From contig CAYRTD010000149.1 in the NCBI GenBank assembly GCA_964426915.1, forward strand, positions 1 to 9,457: a stretch of 9,457 nucleotides of DNA, read 5' to 3'. Origin of the DNA: CAYRTD01 sp964426915. Lineage in GTDB: Bacteria; Bacteroidota; Bacteroidia; Bacteroidales; GCA-2748055. Both the position numbers and the translations under genes were made by a program. Each line of letters begins with the position of its first letter. The first letter of the stretch is position 1. The notes below the pieces were generated by a model that saw only the letters and a list, made by a program, of their open reading frames with translations, searched no databases and was not told where the DNA came from. This document shows positions 1 to 6,879 of the stretch, piece by piece.

Positions 1-132
1 AGTTTACTCGTGTAAATGAGCATTTTTCCGGCGAGCATAACGCAGAACCGAGTGACAACGAGCTCACGAATACCACTTAAAATAAACATTGGATGAGTAT
101 ATCGGACATTATGGACAGACACTAAGTAGAGA
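1..132. other. Gene-free flank downstream of dctM
   Basis: No credible coding sequence is seen here. The stretch lies just past the dctM stop codon, so it is the 3' end of the operon, but no stem followed by a T-run on the minus strand marks a terminator. A weak inverted repeat (TTTAC, 4-nt loop, GTAAA) lies at 3-16. The notable content is the 26-bp repeat at 99-124, described separately. DNA to its left could be the inner end of an insertion element that continues outside the window, but this is inference. Confidence 0.5.
99..124 (-). repeat. 26-bp dispersed repeat, copy 1 (after dctM)
   Basis: This 26-bp sequence recurs exactly and in the same orientation at 6003-6028; read on the minus strand it begins TAGTGTCTGTCCATAATGTC. 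Both copies start at or a few bases after the stop codon of a minus-strand gene (dctM here, kduI there). Outside the 26 bp the two copies diverge. In the second location the sequence forms one end of an 85-bp inverted-repeat element. No opposing end (GTGTCTGT on the plus strand) is seen in positions 1-98, so any partner lies beyond the window edge. Confidence 0.8.
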
Positions 133-1590
133 CTATTTCACTAGCATACCAGGAAGCCACAAACTCAATTCCGGGATGTATGTAACCAGAAGAAGCACGA
201 TTATCATAGCGATAAACAGCGGGAGCAAGGGTTTAACGACTGTTTCTATTTTCAGATTTGCTACGCTGCAGCCAATGAACAGGACGGAACCTACTGGTGG
301 GGTACACAATCCCACACTTAGATTCAGCACCATCATAATTCCGAAATGAATAGGATCCATTCCCATTTGTGCACTTACTACGGGAAGGAAAATGGGGGTA
401 AAGATCAGAACAGCAGGTGTCATATCCATAAACACTCCAACAAACAACAGAATGAGATTAATGATCATTAGAATAACAAAAGGATTATCACTTATGCTCA
501 ATAAGCCGTTGCTTACATTTTGTGGAATGTTTTCATAAGACATTATCCAGGAAAGGCCGATGGAGGTTCCTACCAATAGAAGAACAATGGCTGTGGTCCT
601 GACCGAGCGAAGGATGATTACCGGCAAGTTGCTTATGCCTATTTCTCCATAGATCAATGCCAGTATTAAGGCGTAGAGTACCGCTACTGCTGATGCCTCC
701 GTTGCGGTAAAATATCCGGCAACGATTCCGCCGATCACTATGACGAGCATCATGAGAGAAGGGATTGCATCGAGAAAGATCTTTAAAGCTTTTTTTAATT
801 TTGCCCCTTTATTCCGGAATATATAAAATAAGAAAACTAGAACTGCAATTGCCAGTGCCATAAAAACTGAATTATGAACAAAGGGCTCCGTGTTGTCGTT
901 CAGGGCTTTAAGGCCAATGCCTGCAGCAAATAAAAAACCAGTACCGAGAAATATTTTGGAAAGAGCTACAGTCACTCCCTTTACACCTTTGTTTTTATAG
1001 ATAAGCATCGACATTGCTACCAGCATAATAGCAAGGCCGGTCATTATCCCGGGAATGTACCCTGCCAGGAATAGTGCGGTTATAGATGCCCCCCCGCTTG
1101 CGAGAGAATATACAATGAGAATATTGCTGGGTGGGATAGATAGACCGGTGGTTGCAGAAGTAATGTTTACCGCTGCGCTGAAGTTTTCTTTATAGCCCTC
1201 TTTTTTCATTTCAGGCCCCATGATACTTCCGATAGCTGATGCAGAGGCAGCAGCAGAGCCGGATATAGCTCCAAAAAGCATATTGGCAATAACGTTCACA
1301 AATGCAAGTCCGCCGGGAAGCCTCGCCACCAATATCCGGGCAAGATTAATAAGCCGCATGGCAATTCCTCCTGAGTTCATTATGTTCCCTGCGAGAATGA
1401 AGAAAGGTATTGCCAGCAATGCAAAACTGTCGAGTCCTGTGGCCATTCTCTGGGCAAAAGTTGTAAAGGCGGGAATTGAATCAATAGATAAGAGCATTGT
1501 AATTACACCCGAAAGACCAATACTAAATGCAATGGGAACACCAATTGTAAGTAGGATAACAAAACTGAGAACCAGGATGAGTACTTCCAT
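133..1590 (-). CDS. dctM: TRAP transporter large membrane subunit (DctM family)
   Basis: This is the transport subunit of a tripartite ATP-independent periplasmic transporter, which couples substrate uptake to the sodium gradient in the inner membrane. The 485-residue protein is almost wholly hydrophobic with many predicted membrane helices. Family-like segments include SGSAAASASAIG (about 111-122), SIPPSN (151-156), the TATEAS stretch (about 295-300), DMTPAVLIFTPIFLP (about 379-393) and GLCTPPVGSVLF (about 417-428). DctM proteins are usually about 420-440 residues. The extra length falls at about residues 203-262, where two additional hydrophobic segments sit between two similar basic linkers (KNKGVKG and RNKGAKLKK). 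The ATG lies 3 nt after the dctQ stop, so the two are translated together. The operon context points to a uronate-type substrate rather than C4-dicarboxylates; that is inference. Confidence 0.93.
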   Translation of the reverse strand: MEVLILVLSFVILLTIGVPIAFSIGLSGVITMLLSIDSIPAFTTFAQRMATGLDSFALLAIPFFILAGNIMNSGGIAMRLINLARILVARLPGGLAFVNVIANMLFGAISGSAAASASAIGSIMGPEMKKEGYKENFSAAVNITSATTGLSIPPSNILIVYSLASGGASITALFLAGYIPGIMTGLAIMLVAMSMLIYKNKGVKGVTVALSKIFLGTGFLFAAGIGLKALNDNTEPFVHNSVFMALAIAVLVFLFYIFRNKGAKLKKALKIFLDAIPSLMMLVIVIGGIVAGYFTATEASAVAVLYALILALIYGEIGISNLPVIILRSVRTTAIVLLLVGTSIGLSWIMSYENIPQNVSNGLLSISDNPFVILMIINLILLFVGVFMDMTPAVLIFTPIFLPVVSAQMGMDPIHFGIMMVLNLSVGLCTPPVGSVLFIGCSVANLKIETVVKPLLPLFIAMIIVLLLVTYIPELSLWLPGMLVK

Positions 1591-1593
1591 ATC

Positions 1594-2076
1594 TTATTCT
1601 GAAATATTTATATTCTTAAAAAGTTGGATTATGCTTCTGATAGAATAATAGGCGATTAAAAGTCCTGACAGAGGCAAAACGATGTAAACATATCCAAGCG
1701 GCAATTGCAAAGCAGCAGATTTTACTCCAAGCGCAAATCGTGTGTAAACCAGCCAGCTTCCACCTATTACCATCGCGGTCACTGCAAAAGCAAGGATGCA
1801 TAACTGGATGATGATCATAAGATTTCTTTTCCTGGACACCCGGGTTTTCTGAAGCAGAAGATCTATCGCCAGATGTTCGTTTCGTCCTGCTACATAAGCT
1901 GCTCCAAGGAGTCCAACCCAAATAAGGAGAAAGCCTGCAAGTTCATCGGTAAAAGAGCTTGGGGAACTTAAAACATACCTGCTGGTCACCTGCCATAACA
2001 CATCAATTACAAGAATGGACATGATGGCGACAAGCGCAATTTCCAGTATTCGGTTTAATCTGTTATGGAAACTCAT
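1594..2076 (-). CDS. dctQ: TRAP transporter small membrane subunit (DctQ family)
   Basis: This is the small membrane partner of DctM in a TRAP transporter. The 160-residue protein has four hydrophobic segments, at about 11-30, 45-64, 86-110 and 123-147, the normal DctQ topology and length. The family-like stretch LLIWVGLLGAAYVAGRNEHL (about 51-70) resembles the conserved W-hG-A-hA-hR-hxxH pattern of DctQ. The gene begins 14 nt after dctP and ends 3 nt before dctM, giving the order dctP-dctQ-dctM. Function is assigned from topology and position, because DctQ sequences are poorly conserved. Confidence 0.9.
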   Translation of the reverse strand: MSFHNRLNRILEIALVAIMSILVIDVLWQVTSRYVLSSPSSFTDELAGFLLIWVGLLGAAYVAGRNEHLAIDLLLQKTRVSRKRNLMIIIQLCILAFAVTAMVIGGSWLVYTRFALGVKSAALQLPLGYVYIVLPLSGLLIAYYSIRSIIQLFKNINISE

Positions 2077-2090
2077 ACAAAAAATATTTC

Positions 2091-3077
2091 TTATTCATTT
2101 GATCTGATCCTGGTGATCAGATCATATAATACTTCATCATCCTTAAATATATCATAGATATCCTTCACCTTTTCTGCAAAGGGTTCCTTATCAGGATATA
2201 TTACCTCAACTCCTGCTTCCTTTACGATCTTCAGGGATTCTTCAACTGATTCGGCCCAAAGTTCACGCTGTTTTCCCACCGATTCGTCAACTGCCTGCTG
2301 CAACCATTCCTGCTCCTGTTGGGATAGTTCATTCCAGATCCTGGAACTAATGATCATTACATCGGGAACCATGCTGTGTTCATTAAGGGAATAATATTTA
2401 CAGACCTCATAATGACGAGATGTGTAAAAACTCGGAGGGTTATTTTCCGCTCCGTCTACAACACCACTTTGCAAGGCCGTATATAGCTCGCCAAAGGATA
2501 TGGGAGTCGGAGAACCTCCCAGGGCTTTGACAAGACCCATAGAAATGATACTTTTCATAACCCGGATCTTGAGTCCGTCCAGGTCATCTGGATGCCGCAC
2601 CGGCGTATTTATGGTGTAAAAACTTCTGCTTCCGGCATCATAAAAACAGAGACCCCTGATCCAGTAAGGCTCTGTACTTAACAAAAGCTGTTTTCCAATT
2701 TCTCCATCCAGAACCTCAAATGCATGTTCTTTGGAACGAAAGATATAAGGAAGGCCGAGAACTTTATATTCTGCAGTGAAGCCTTCCATAACCGCCGATG
2801 AAACTTTTGTAATGGCAAGACTTCCGATCTGTAACAGTTCAACACATTGTTGCTCCGAACCGAGCTGGCCGGAGGGATATATTTCTATTTCCAGGTTTCC
2901 GTTTGAGATCTCTTTGCAACGATCGGCCATAAATGCCATAGCCTTATGGACCGGGTGCTTAGTATCCAGACCATGCGCAAGCTTGAGAACTTTTTTCTCT
3001 TCCTGAAGTGCACAGGAACTTAAGAAAAATACCGGAATCAGGATCAGAAGAATCTTTAACCTCGATGATAATTTCAT
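2091..3077 (-). CDS. dctP: TRAP transporter substrate-binding lipoprotein (DctP family)
   Basis: This is the extracytoplasmic solute receptor that delivers substrate to DctQ/DctM. The 328 residues begin with a lipoprotein signal peptide: basic start, hydrophobic core at about 8-19, and lipobox LSSC with Cys22. Most proteobacterial DctP proteins are soluble periplasmic proteins, so here the receptor is membrane-anchored. The mature part carries DctP hallmarks: YPSGQLGSE (67-75), LDGLKIRV (166-173) with Arg172 at the position that in this family usually binds the substrate carboxylate, FGELYTALQSGVVDGAEN (195-212), and a helical C-terminus. The start codon overlaps the aldolase stop by one base (TAATG), indicating translational coupling. 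This pairing with the KDG-pathway aldolase supports a sugar-acid ligand such as an unsaturated uronate or keto-deoxyuronate; the exact ligand cannot be read from sequence. Confidence 0.94.
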   Translation of the reverse strand: MKLSSRLKILLILIPVFFLSSCALQEEKKVLKLAHGLDTKHPVHKAMAFMADRCKEISNGNLEIEIYPSGQLGSEQQCVELLQIGSLAITKVSSAVMEGFTAEYKVLGLPYIFRSKEHAFEVLDGEIGKQLLLSTEPYWIRGLCFYDAGSRSFYTINTPVRHPDDLDGLKIRVMKSIISMGLVKALGGSPTPISFGELYTALQSGVVDGAENNPPSFYTSRHYEVCKYYSLNEHSMVPDVMIISSRIWNELSQQEQEWLQQAVDESVGKQRELWAESVEESLKIVKEAGVEVIYPDKEPFAEKVKDIYDIFKDDEVLYDLITRIRSNE

Positions 3078-3751
3078 TATTCGCCTCTAATTTCTTTTAT
3101 AAGTTCAAGTGTATTTTTACATTTTTGGGTTAACTGATCAAAATCCTGGTCTTTAATTATTTTGCCGGAAATTAATTTCGATCCCATCCCCACACAATAG
3201 ACTCCTGCATTGAACCATGCCTCAAGATTCTCCCTGTCTGGACCAACTCCGCCTGTTGGCATTATATGGCTCCATGGTGACGGACCCAAAAAGGCCTTTA
3301 CGAAAGATGGTCCGCCTACTGCCGATCCGGGAAAGATCTTGACAATTTCAGCTCCCAGTTCCTCAGCCTTTGATATCTCACTCACTGTTCCACATCCCGG
3401 CATCCAAGCTACCTTTCTTCGGTTACACACTTTTGCCATTTCTTCCGATAGAATGGGGGAAACAATAAAATTCGCTCCCAACTGAAGGTAAATACTTGCT
3501 GTACCCGCATCTATAACTGAGCCTACCCCTAATATCATCCCGGGTAATTCAGAAAGAACCCATTTATTCAGCTCACCGAATACCTCATGTGCAAAATCAC
3601 CTCTGTTGGTGAATTCAAAGCTCCTGACTCCCCCTTTATAACAGGCTTTCAGGACATTCTTCATCACGGCCGTGTCGGGATGATAGAGTACCGGAATCAT
3701 CCCCTGTTCCCCAGCCATGCGCAGAACTTCAAGTCTTTTAAAATTTGCCAT
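3077..3751 (-). CDS. kdgA: 2-keto-3-deoxy-6-phosphogluconate (KDPG) aldolase
   Basis: This cytoplasmic class I aldolase cleaves KDPG to pyruvate and D-glyceraldehyde 3-phosphate, the last step of uronate and Entner-Doudoroff catabolism. The 224-residue TIM-barrel protein has the expected active-site residues: Glu46 in SFEFTNRG with Arg50 close by, GVGSVIDAGTA (75-85), and the Schiff-base Lys138 in IVKIFPG. It also has the phosphate-binding MPTGGV (164-169) and the GMGSKLI end of the barrel (188-194). The FPG version of the lysine motif differs from the FPAE of E. coli Eda but occurs in other KDPG aldolases. The gene follows the DUF4861-like gene after a 59-bp AT-rich gap with no clear promoter, and overlaps dctP by one base. 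No KDG kinase lies beside it, although kinase and aldolase genes are often paired. Activity on 4-hydroxy-2-oxoglutarate (Eda-type) is also possible. Confidence 0.93.
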   Translation of the reverse strand: MANFKRLEVLRMAGEQGMIPVLYHPDTAVMKNVLKACYKGGVRSFEFTNRGDFAHEVFGELNKWVLSELPGMILGVGSVIDAGTASIYLQLGANFIVSPILSEEMAKVCNRRKVAWMPGCGTVSEISKAEELGAEIVKIFPGSAVGGPSFVKAFLGPSPWSHIMPTGGVGPDRENLEAWFNAGVYCVGMGSKLISGKIIKDQDFDQLTQKCKNTLELIKEIRGE

Positions 3752-3810
3752 TTGAATATTTTTCCGAAAATTAATTAAAGAAATGATTAAAACAATATTT
3801 TTTCTTGTTT

Positions 3811-5070
3811 CTATTCTACCTTTATGGGATTCTCGATCTCCAGAGCATCCCGGTTAAGTATGCTTTTTACCGTGTTAAGATCCCGTATATCAGGATTTTC
3901 GGTGGCCCAAAAAGCATAAAACCTGTAATTAGTGGTCTTTCCTGTTTTCGTGTTTAATTTTACATAAAAGGTTTCCGTAATTCCCTCACGGGTATTTTGT
4001 GTTTCGTCGGTTCCGGCAAAATCCTCTTTTTTAACAAGAATTGCCATAGTAAGGAAATTTCCGTCTTCTGCCTGCCTGCTGTGTGTAAGAAAAGCAATAT
4101 GATTCTCACCGGCTTCATATTTGATAAACTCTTCGGAATATGTATTTACAATACCGGTAACAAACGAGACATTCGATTCAACGTCTTTGGAAAAGAGGCT
4201 GCTTCTATAACAATATTTTCCCGCTTCGATGCTGATATCCTGGATGATATCCCTTACCTTTCCTGCTGCCTCCCAATCGGGATACCTTAGCCTGAACTCC
4301 GATTTCAGAGGGCCCTCATAAAGTTTTTCATATGTGCCTCTGCCATTATCACCAATCCTGTACAAACTGTCTTTTATTTGAAGAGCCACAGCACCGGCTC
4401 CCAGAGAGTTTCCTACTTTCAGGATATCCATACCCCAATTGCTCATTTCGTGATAACTTGTATCGAAATTGAAATGCCTGGGCTTTTCGACATCTTTTTT
4501 TAATCCAACATAGTTAAGGACCATTTCGGAAGTAGTTTTGCCAAATATATCCATCCCGTTGCGCAGGTCAAAATAGTTCCTGAAGCCCACTTTTTCATTC
4601 TCCCATGCAGGACCCTCCATTTGAAATACTTCAGATGTGACTTCTGTTTTTACCGAGGGTAATCTATTTGCTGAATCCAGATCTTTACCGGGATCCTGAT
4701 GCAGGGCAAAATGCAGATTTGTTTTGGCAGGAAAATCGGGATAGCTCTCTTTTTCAATCCATTCCACTCTGACTTCCCGGAAATCGTTGGCCGGGATGCT
4801 TATTTCAATAAGAATCTCTTCTGGCAAATCATCTCCCTGGTAATTAATGAATTGGGTAATAAGGGTGTCTGCTCCGGATACAAACAGAGGTCTTTTATTT
4901 TCCACAAATTCCCCTGTGAAAGTTTCAAGTTCATCGAGGGTTAAGCTGATGATTTCATTCTCTCTCTGCGAATCCAATGGGTTAATGAATTTCATCAAAC
5001 CTTCTCTGTCAGACTGACAACTGCTTACAAGAAAAATTGTAAAAAAAAGGATTTTAATTGTGACTTTCAT
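3811..5070 (-). CDS. DUF4861-like lipoprotein of unknown function
   Basis: No enzymatic function can be assigned. The 419-residue protein starts with a lipoprotein signal peptide (hydrophobic core 5-16, lipobox VSSC, Cys18), so it should be anchored in the outer or inner membrane facing outside the cytoplasm. The rest alternates short beta-like segments, suggesting a mostly beta fold. Segments I recognise as typical of DUF4861 are GPAWENE (153-159), FRNYFDLRNGMDIFGK (163-178), YHEMSNWGMDILKVGNSLGAG (206-226) and FRLRYPDW (about 249-256). The family call is from memory of these motifs, not from a search. The gene sits between kduD (19-nt gap) and the KDPG aldolase. Because it is the only exported non-transport protein of the operon, a role in releasing, binding or converting the uronate substrate before import is plausible, but this is inference. 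The residues after Cys18 (QSDREG) are only weakly like a surface-export signal. Confidence 0.8.
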   Translation of the reverse strand: MKVTIKILFFTIFLVSSCQSDREGLMKFINPLDSQRENEIISLTLDELETFTGEFVENKRPLFVSGADTLITQFINYQGDDLPEEILIEISIPANDFREVRVEWIEKESYPDFPAKTNLHFALHQDPGKDLDSANRLPSVKTEVTSEVFQMEGPAWENEKVGFRNYFDLRNGMDIFGKTTSEMVLNYVGLKKDVEKPRHFNFDTSYHEMSNWGMDILKVGNSLGAGAVALQIKDSLYRIGDNGRGTYEKLYEGPLKSEFRLRYPDWEAAGKVRDIIQDISIEAGKYCYRSSLFSKDVESNVSFVTGIVNTYSEEFIKYEAGENHIAFLTHSRQAEDGNFLTMAILVKKEDFAGTDETQNTREGITETFYVKLNTKTGKTTNYRFYAFWATENPDIRDLNTVKSILNRDALEIENPIKVE

Positions 5071-5089
5071 TTTCGTATAAATTATTTGG

Positions 5090-5881
5090 TTATTCCTCGT
5101 TCGAGGGCTTTCCTATGGTCGCAAGTATTCCACCGTCGACATAGAGGATATGCCCGTTTACAAAATCCGACGCGGATGAAGACAGGAAAATCGCAGCGCC
5201 TGCAAGATCCGAGGGGTCACCCCATCTTCCTGCCGGGGTCCTGTTTATAATAAAATCATTAAATGGATGACCTTTTTTCCGGATTGGTTCGGTTTGCGTA
5301 GTTGCAAAGTAACCAGGACCAATGCCGTTGATCTGTATATTAAAACGTGCCCATTCGGTTGCCATATTCTTCGTTAGCATCTTCAAACCTCCCTTCGCGG
5401 CAGCATAGGCCGAAACAGAATTTCTTCCCAGCTCACTCATCATTGAGCACATATTGATAATCTTCCCACTTCCCCTGTCGATCATCCCGGGGACCACCTG
5501 CTTGGACATTATAAAAGGTCCCACCAGATCAATATCAATAACTTCCTTGTATTCTTCAACCTTCATTTCGAGAATGGGGATGCGTTTTATTATTCCGGCG
5601 TTATTCACAAGGATATCGATGGGACCTACTTCTTTTTCAATTCGGTCAATATAATCCCTGACTTCATCTTCCCGGGTTACATCAAATTTATAGGTATTTA
5701 CCCTTAGTCCTGCGTCAACGTACTCTTTTTCAGCATTATCTAGCTTGTCGTCAAAGATATCATTGACAATCAGCTCTGCTCCAGCTTCTCCCAGTCCTTT
5801 GGCGATTGCCATCCCCAGACCGTGGGTTCCGCCCGTAACAAGGGCTCTTTTTCCTGTTAGATCAAATAGTTTTATAGACAT
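5090..5881 (-). CDS. kduD: 2-dehydro-3-deoxy-D-gluconate 5-dehydrogenase (KduD), SDR family
   Basis: KduD reduces 2,5-diketo-3-deoxygluconate, the KduI product, to 2-keto-3-deoxygluconate in the cytoplasm, using a nicotinamide cofactor. The 263-residue protein is a classical short-chain dehydrogenase: TGGTHGLG cofactor loop (16-23), Asp41 close to the end of the second strand as in NAD-preferring enzymes, NNAG (93-96), and catalytic Ser146, Tyr159 and Lys163 (YAAAK). The stretch ARFNIQINGIGPGYFATTQT (178-197) is typical of KduD and gluconate 5-dehydrogenases. It is about 10 residues longer than E. coli KduD, with a small C-terminal tail. Many SDRs look alike, but the adjacent kduI makes KduD the best call. 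The 144-bp gap from kduI is the widest in the operon and is filled by the 5942-6026 repeat element; no good promoter was found in it. Confidence 0.93.
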   Translation of the reverse strand: MSIKLFDLTGKRALVTGGTHGLGMAIAKGLGEAGAELIVNDIFDDKLDNAEKEYVDAGLRVNTYKFDVTREDEVRDYIDRIEKEVGPIDILVNNAGIIKRIPILEMKVEEYKEVIDIDLVGPFIMSKQVVPGMIDRGSGKIINMCSMMSELGRNSVSAYAAAKGGLKMLTKNMATEWARFNIQINGIGPGYFATTQTEPIRKKGHPFNDFIINRTPAGRWGDPSDLAGAAIFLSSSASDFVNGHILYVDGGILATIGKPSNEE

Positions 5882-6025
5882 AGTATTGGTTTTTCCTGGT
5901 TATTATTAAAAAATTATCTTAGAGTCCGTCAATAGAGTCGGGTGTCTGTTCCGATAGCTATCGGAACATAATGTTCAGCGACACGCGGTTGCAGCAACGC
6001 AGATATCGGACATTATGGACAGACA
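5882..6025. other. kduI-kduD intergenic region carrying a repeat element
   Basis: This is the widest gap in an otherwise close-packed operon. About 85 bp of it are the inverted-repeat element at 5942-6026; the rest is short AT-rich leader for kduD. On the minus strand AGGA lies about 13 nt ahead of the kduD ATG. No TTTG / TAnnTTTG promoter pair was seen on the minus strand, so kduD and later genes probably depend on readthrough from upstream. Confidence 0.6.
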
Positions 6026-6026
6026 C
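5942..6026. repeat. 85-bp MITE-like inverted-repeat element
   Basis: The element is bounded by GTGTCTGT (5942-5949) and its reverse complement ACAGACAC (6019-6026). Inside these, CATAATGT (5967-5974) pairs with ACATTATG (6010-6017). The right arm is continuous except for one base. The left arm is split by 17 bases that form most of a perfect 22-bp palindrome at 5947-5968 (core CCGATAGCTATCGG). A small central hairpin (GTTGC, A, GCAAC) lies at 5988-5998. The right end belongs to the 26-bp repeat shared with 99-124, and the kduI stop codon TAG is formed at its edge. It has no room for a gene, so it would be a non-autonomous element or mobile-element remnant. As RNA it could fold into a long hairpin between kduI and kduD. 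Confidence 0.7.
5947..5968. repeat. 22-bp perfect palindrome, core CCGATAGCTATCGG
   Basis: The sequence is a perfect palindrome centred on AGCT at 5956-5959 (GTTCCGATAG pairing with CTATCGGAAC, plus one outer T-A pair). Palindromes of this shape are common dispersed repeats in several Bacteroidota genomes, to my knowledge. It interrupts the left inverted-repeat arm of the 5942-6026 element, so it seems to be a later addition. It could stabilise or end transcripts, but no T-run follows it on the minus strand. Confidence 0.8.
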
Positions 6027-6028
6027 TA
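6003..6028 (-). repeat. 26-bp dispersed repeat, copy 2 (at kduI stop)
   Basis: This is an exact 26-of-26 match, in the same orientation, to 99-124. On the minus strand its first three bases, TAG, are the stop codon of kduI. It forms the right end of the 85-bp inverted-repeat element. Confidence 0.85.
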
Positions 6029-6868
6029 TCTTATATCCCGGATGTCGATCTTATCCATATCTCCATAATCAAGGTTTTCTCCCCCCATTCCCCAGATGAA
6101 AATATAATTACTGGTTCCGGCGGCGGCGTGAATAGACCAGGCTGGAGAGATTACCGCTTCTTCATTTTTCATCCATATATGACGGGTTTGCTGAGGTTCT
6201 CCCATAAAATGACATATAGCCTGATCGTCCGGGACCTCAAAATAAAAATATGCTTCCATTCTCCGGCTGTGGATGTGAGGCGGCATTGTGTTCCATACAC
6301 TGCCTGTCTTTAACTCGGTCATCCCCATTTGCAACTGGCAGGTCTCAACAACCGAATTTACAATTAGTTTATTGATCTTCCTGGCATTGCTTGTTTCCAG
6401 TGACCCCAGCTCAACTACCTCTGCATCATCGAGTGTTACAAGTTTAGATGGATAGGATTTGTGTGCCGGAGCTGAATTAATATAAAAGTGTGCCGGTTTA
6501 GACGGATCTTCAGATGCAAACTTAACATCTCTGGTACCTGATCCCAGATATAAAGCTTCTTTGTAATTAAGCTCGAAGGTTTTACTGTCGGTAATGACAC
6601 TACCTTTCCCTCCCACATTGATAATGCCCATTTCTCTTCTGTCCAGGAAATTAGAGGATTTTAAGGGGTCGATACTTTCAAGTTCCACTTTTTTCTTTAC
6701 GGGAACTGCACCACCGACAATTAGCCTGTCGTTAAAGGTATAGACAAGATTGATCATATCTTCCTGCATAATATTACTTACAAGGAATTCTTTACGAATT
6801 CTTGCTGTATCGTAATTTTTTGCATCTTCAGGATTATTCGAATAGCGGATTTCATAATTCATTGCCAT
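6026..6868 (-). CDS. kduI: 5-keto-4-deoxyuronate isomerase (KduI)
   Basis: KduI isomerises 5-keto-4-deoxyuronate (4-deoxy-L-threo-5-hexosulose uronate) to 2,5-diketo-3-deoxygluconate in the cytoplasm. This is the first intracellular step for the unsaturated uronate released from lyase-cut pectins and other uronate-containing glycans. The 280 residues match the usual length of about 278. The cupin zinc site is intact: His198 and His200 in PPHIHSRR, Glu205 in MEAYFYF, and His247 in WSIHAAAGTSNY, each two residues offset from the E. coli ligands His196, His198, Glu203 and His245. The protein ends in the family-typical GGENLDYGDMD stretch followed by a short tail. An alternative start at Met3 exists. 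It lies 11 nt after the repressor gene, and its stop codon is the first three bases of the 26-bp repeat. Confidence 0.96.
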   Translation of the reverse strand: MAMNYEIRYSNNPEDAKNYDTARIRKEFLVSNIMQEDMINLVYTFNDRLIVGGAVPVKKKVELESIDPLKSSNFLDRREMGIINVGGKGSVITDSKTFELNYKEALYLGSGTRDVKFASEDPSKPAHFYINSAPAHKSYPSKLVTLDDAEVVELGSLETSNARKINKLIVNSVVETCQLQMGMTELKTGSVWNTMPPHIHSRRMEAYFYFEVPDDQAICHFMGEPQQTRHIWMKNEEAVISPAWSIHAAAGTSNYIFIWGMGGENLDYGDMDKIDIRDIR

Positions 6869-6879
6869 AATTTTAGATT

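Noticed and set aside
89..349. Plus-strand open frame over the dctM 3' end
   Set aside because: It crosses the 26-bp repeat and runs antisense to conserved dctM sequence, with no domain features.
1220..1648. Plus-strand open frame of 142 codons opposite dctM and dctQ
   Set aside because: It is antisense to two clear TRAP genes, has no recognisable domain, and its composition is that of a complementary-strand shadow.
5947..5968. The kduI-kduD palindrome as a second repressor operator
   Set aside because: Its core (CCGATAGCTATCGG) does not match the 7889-7920 operator (GCAATCGATTGC), and it resembles widespread dispersed palindromes.
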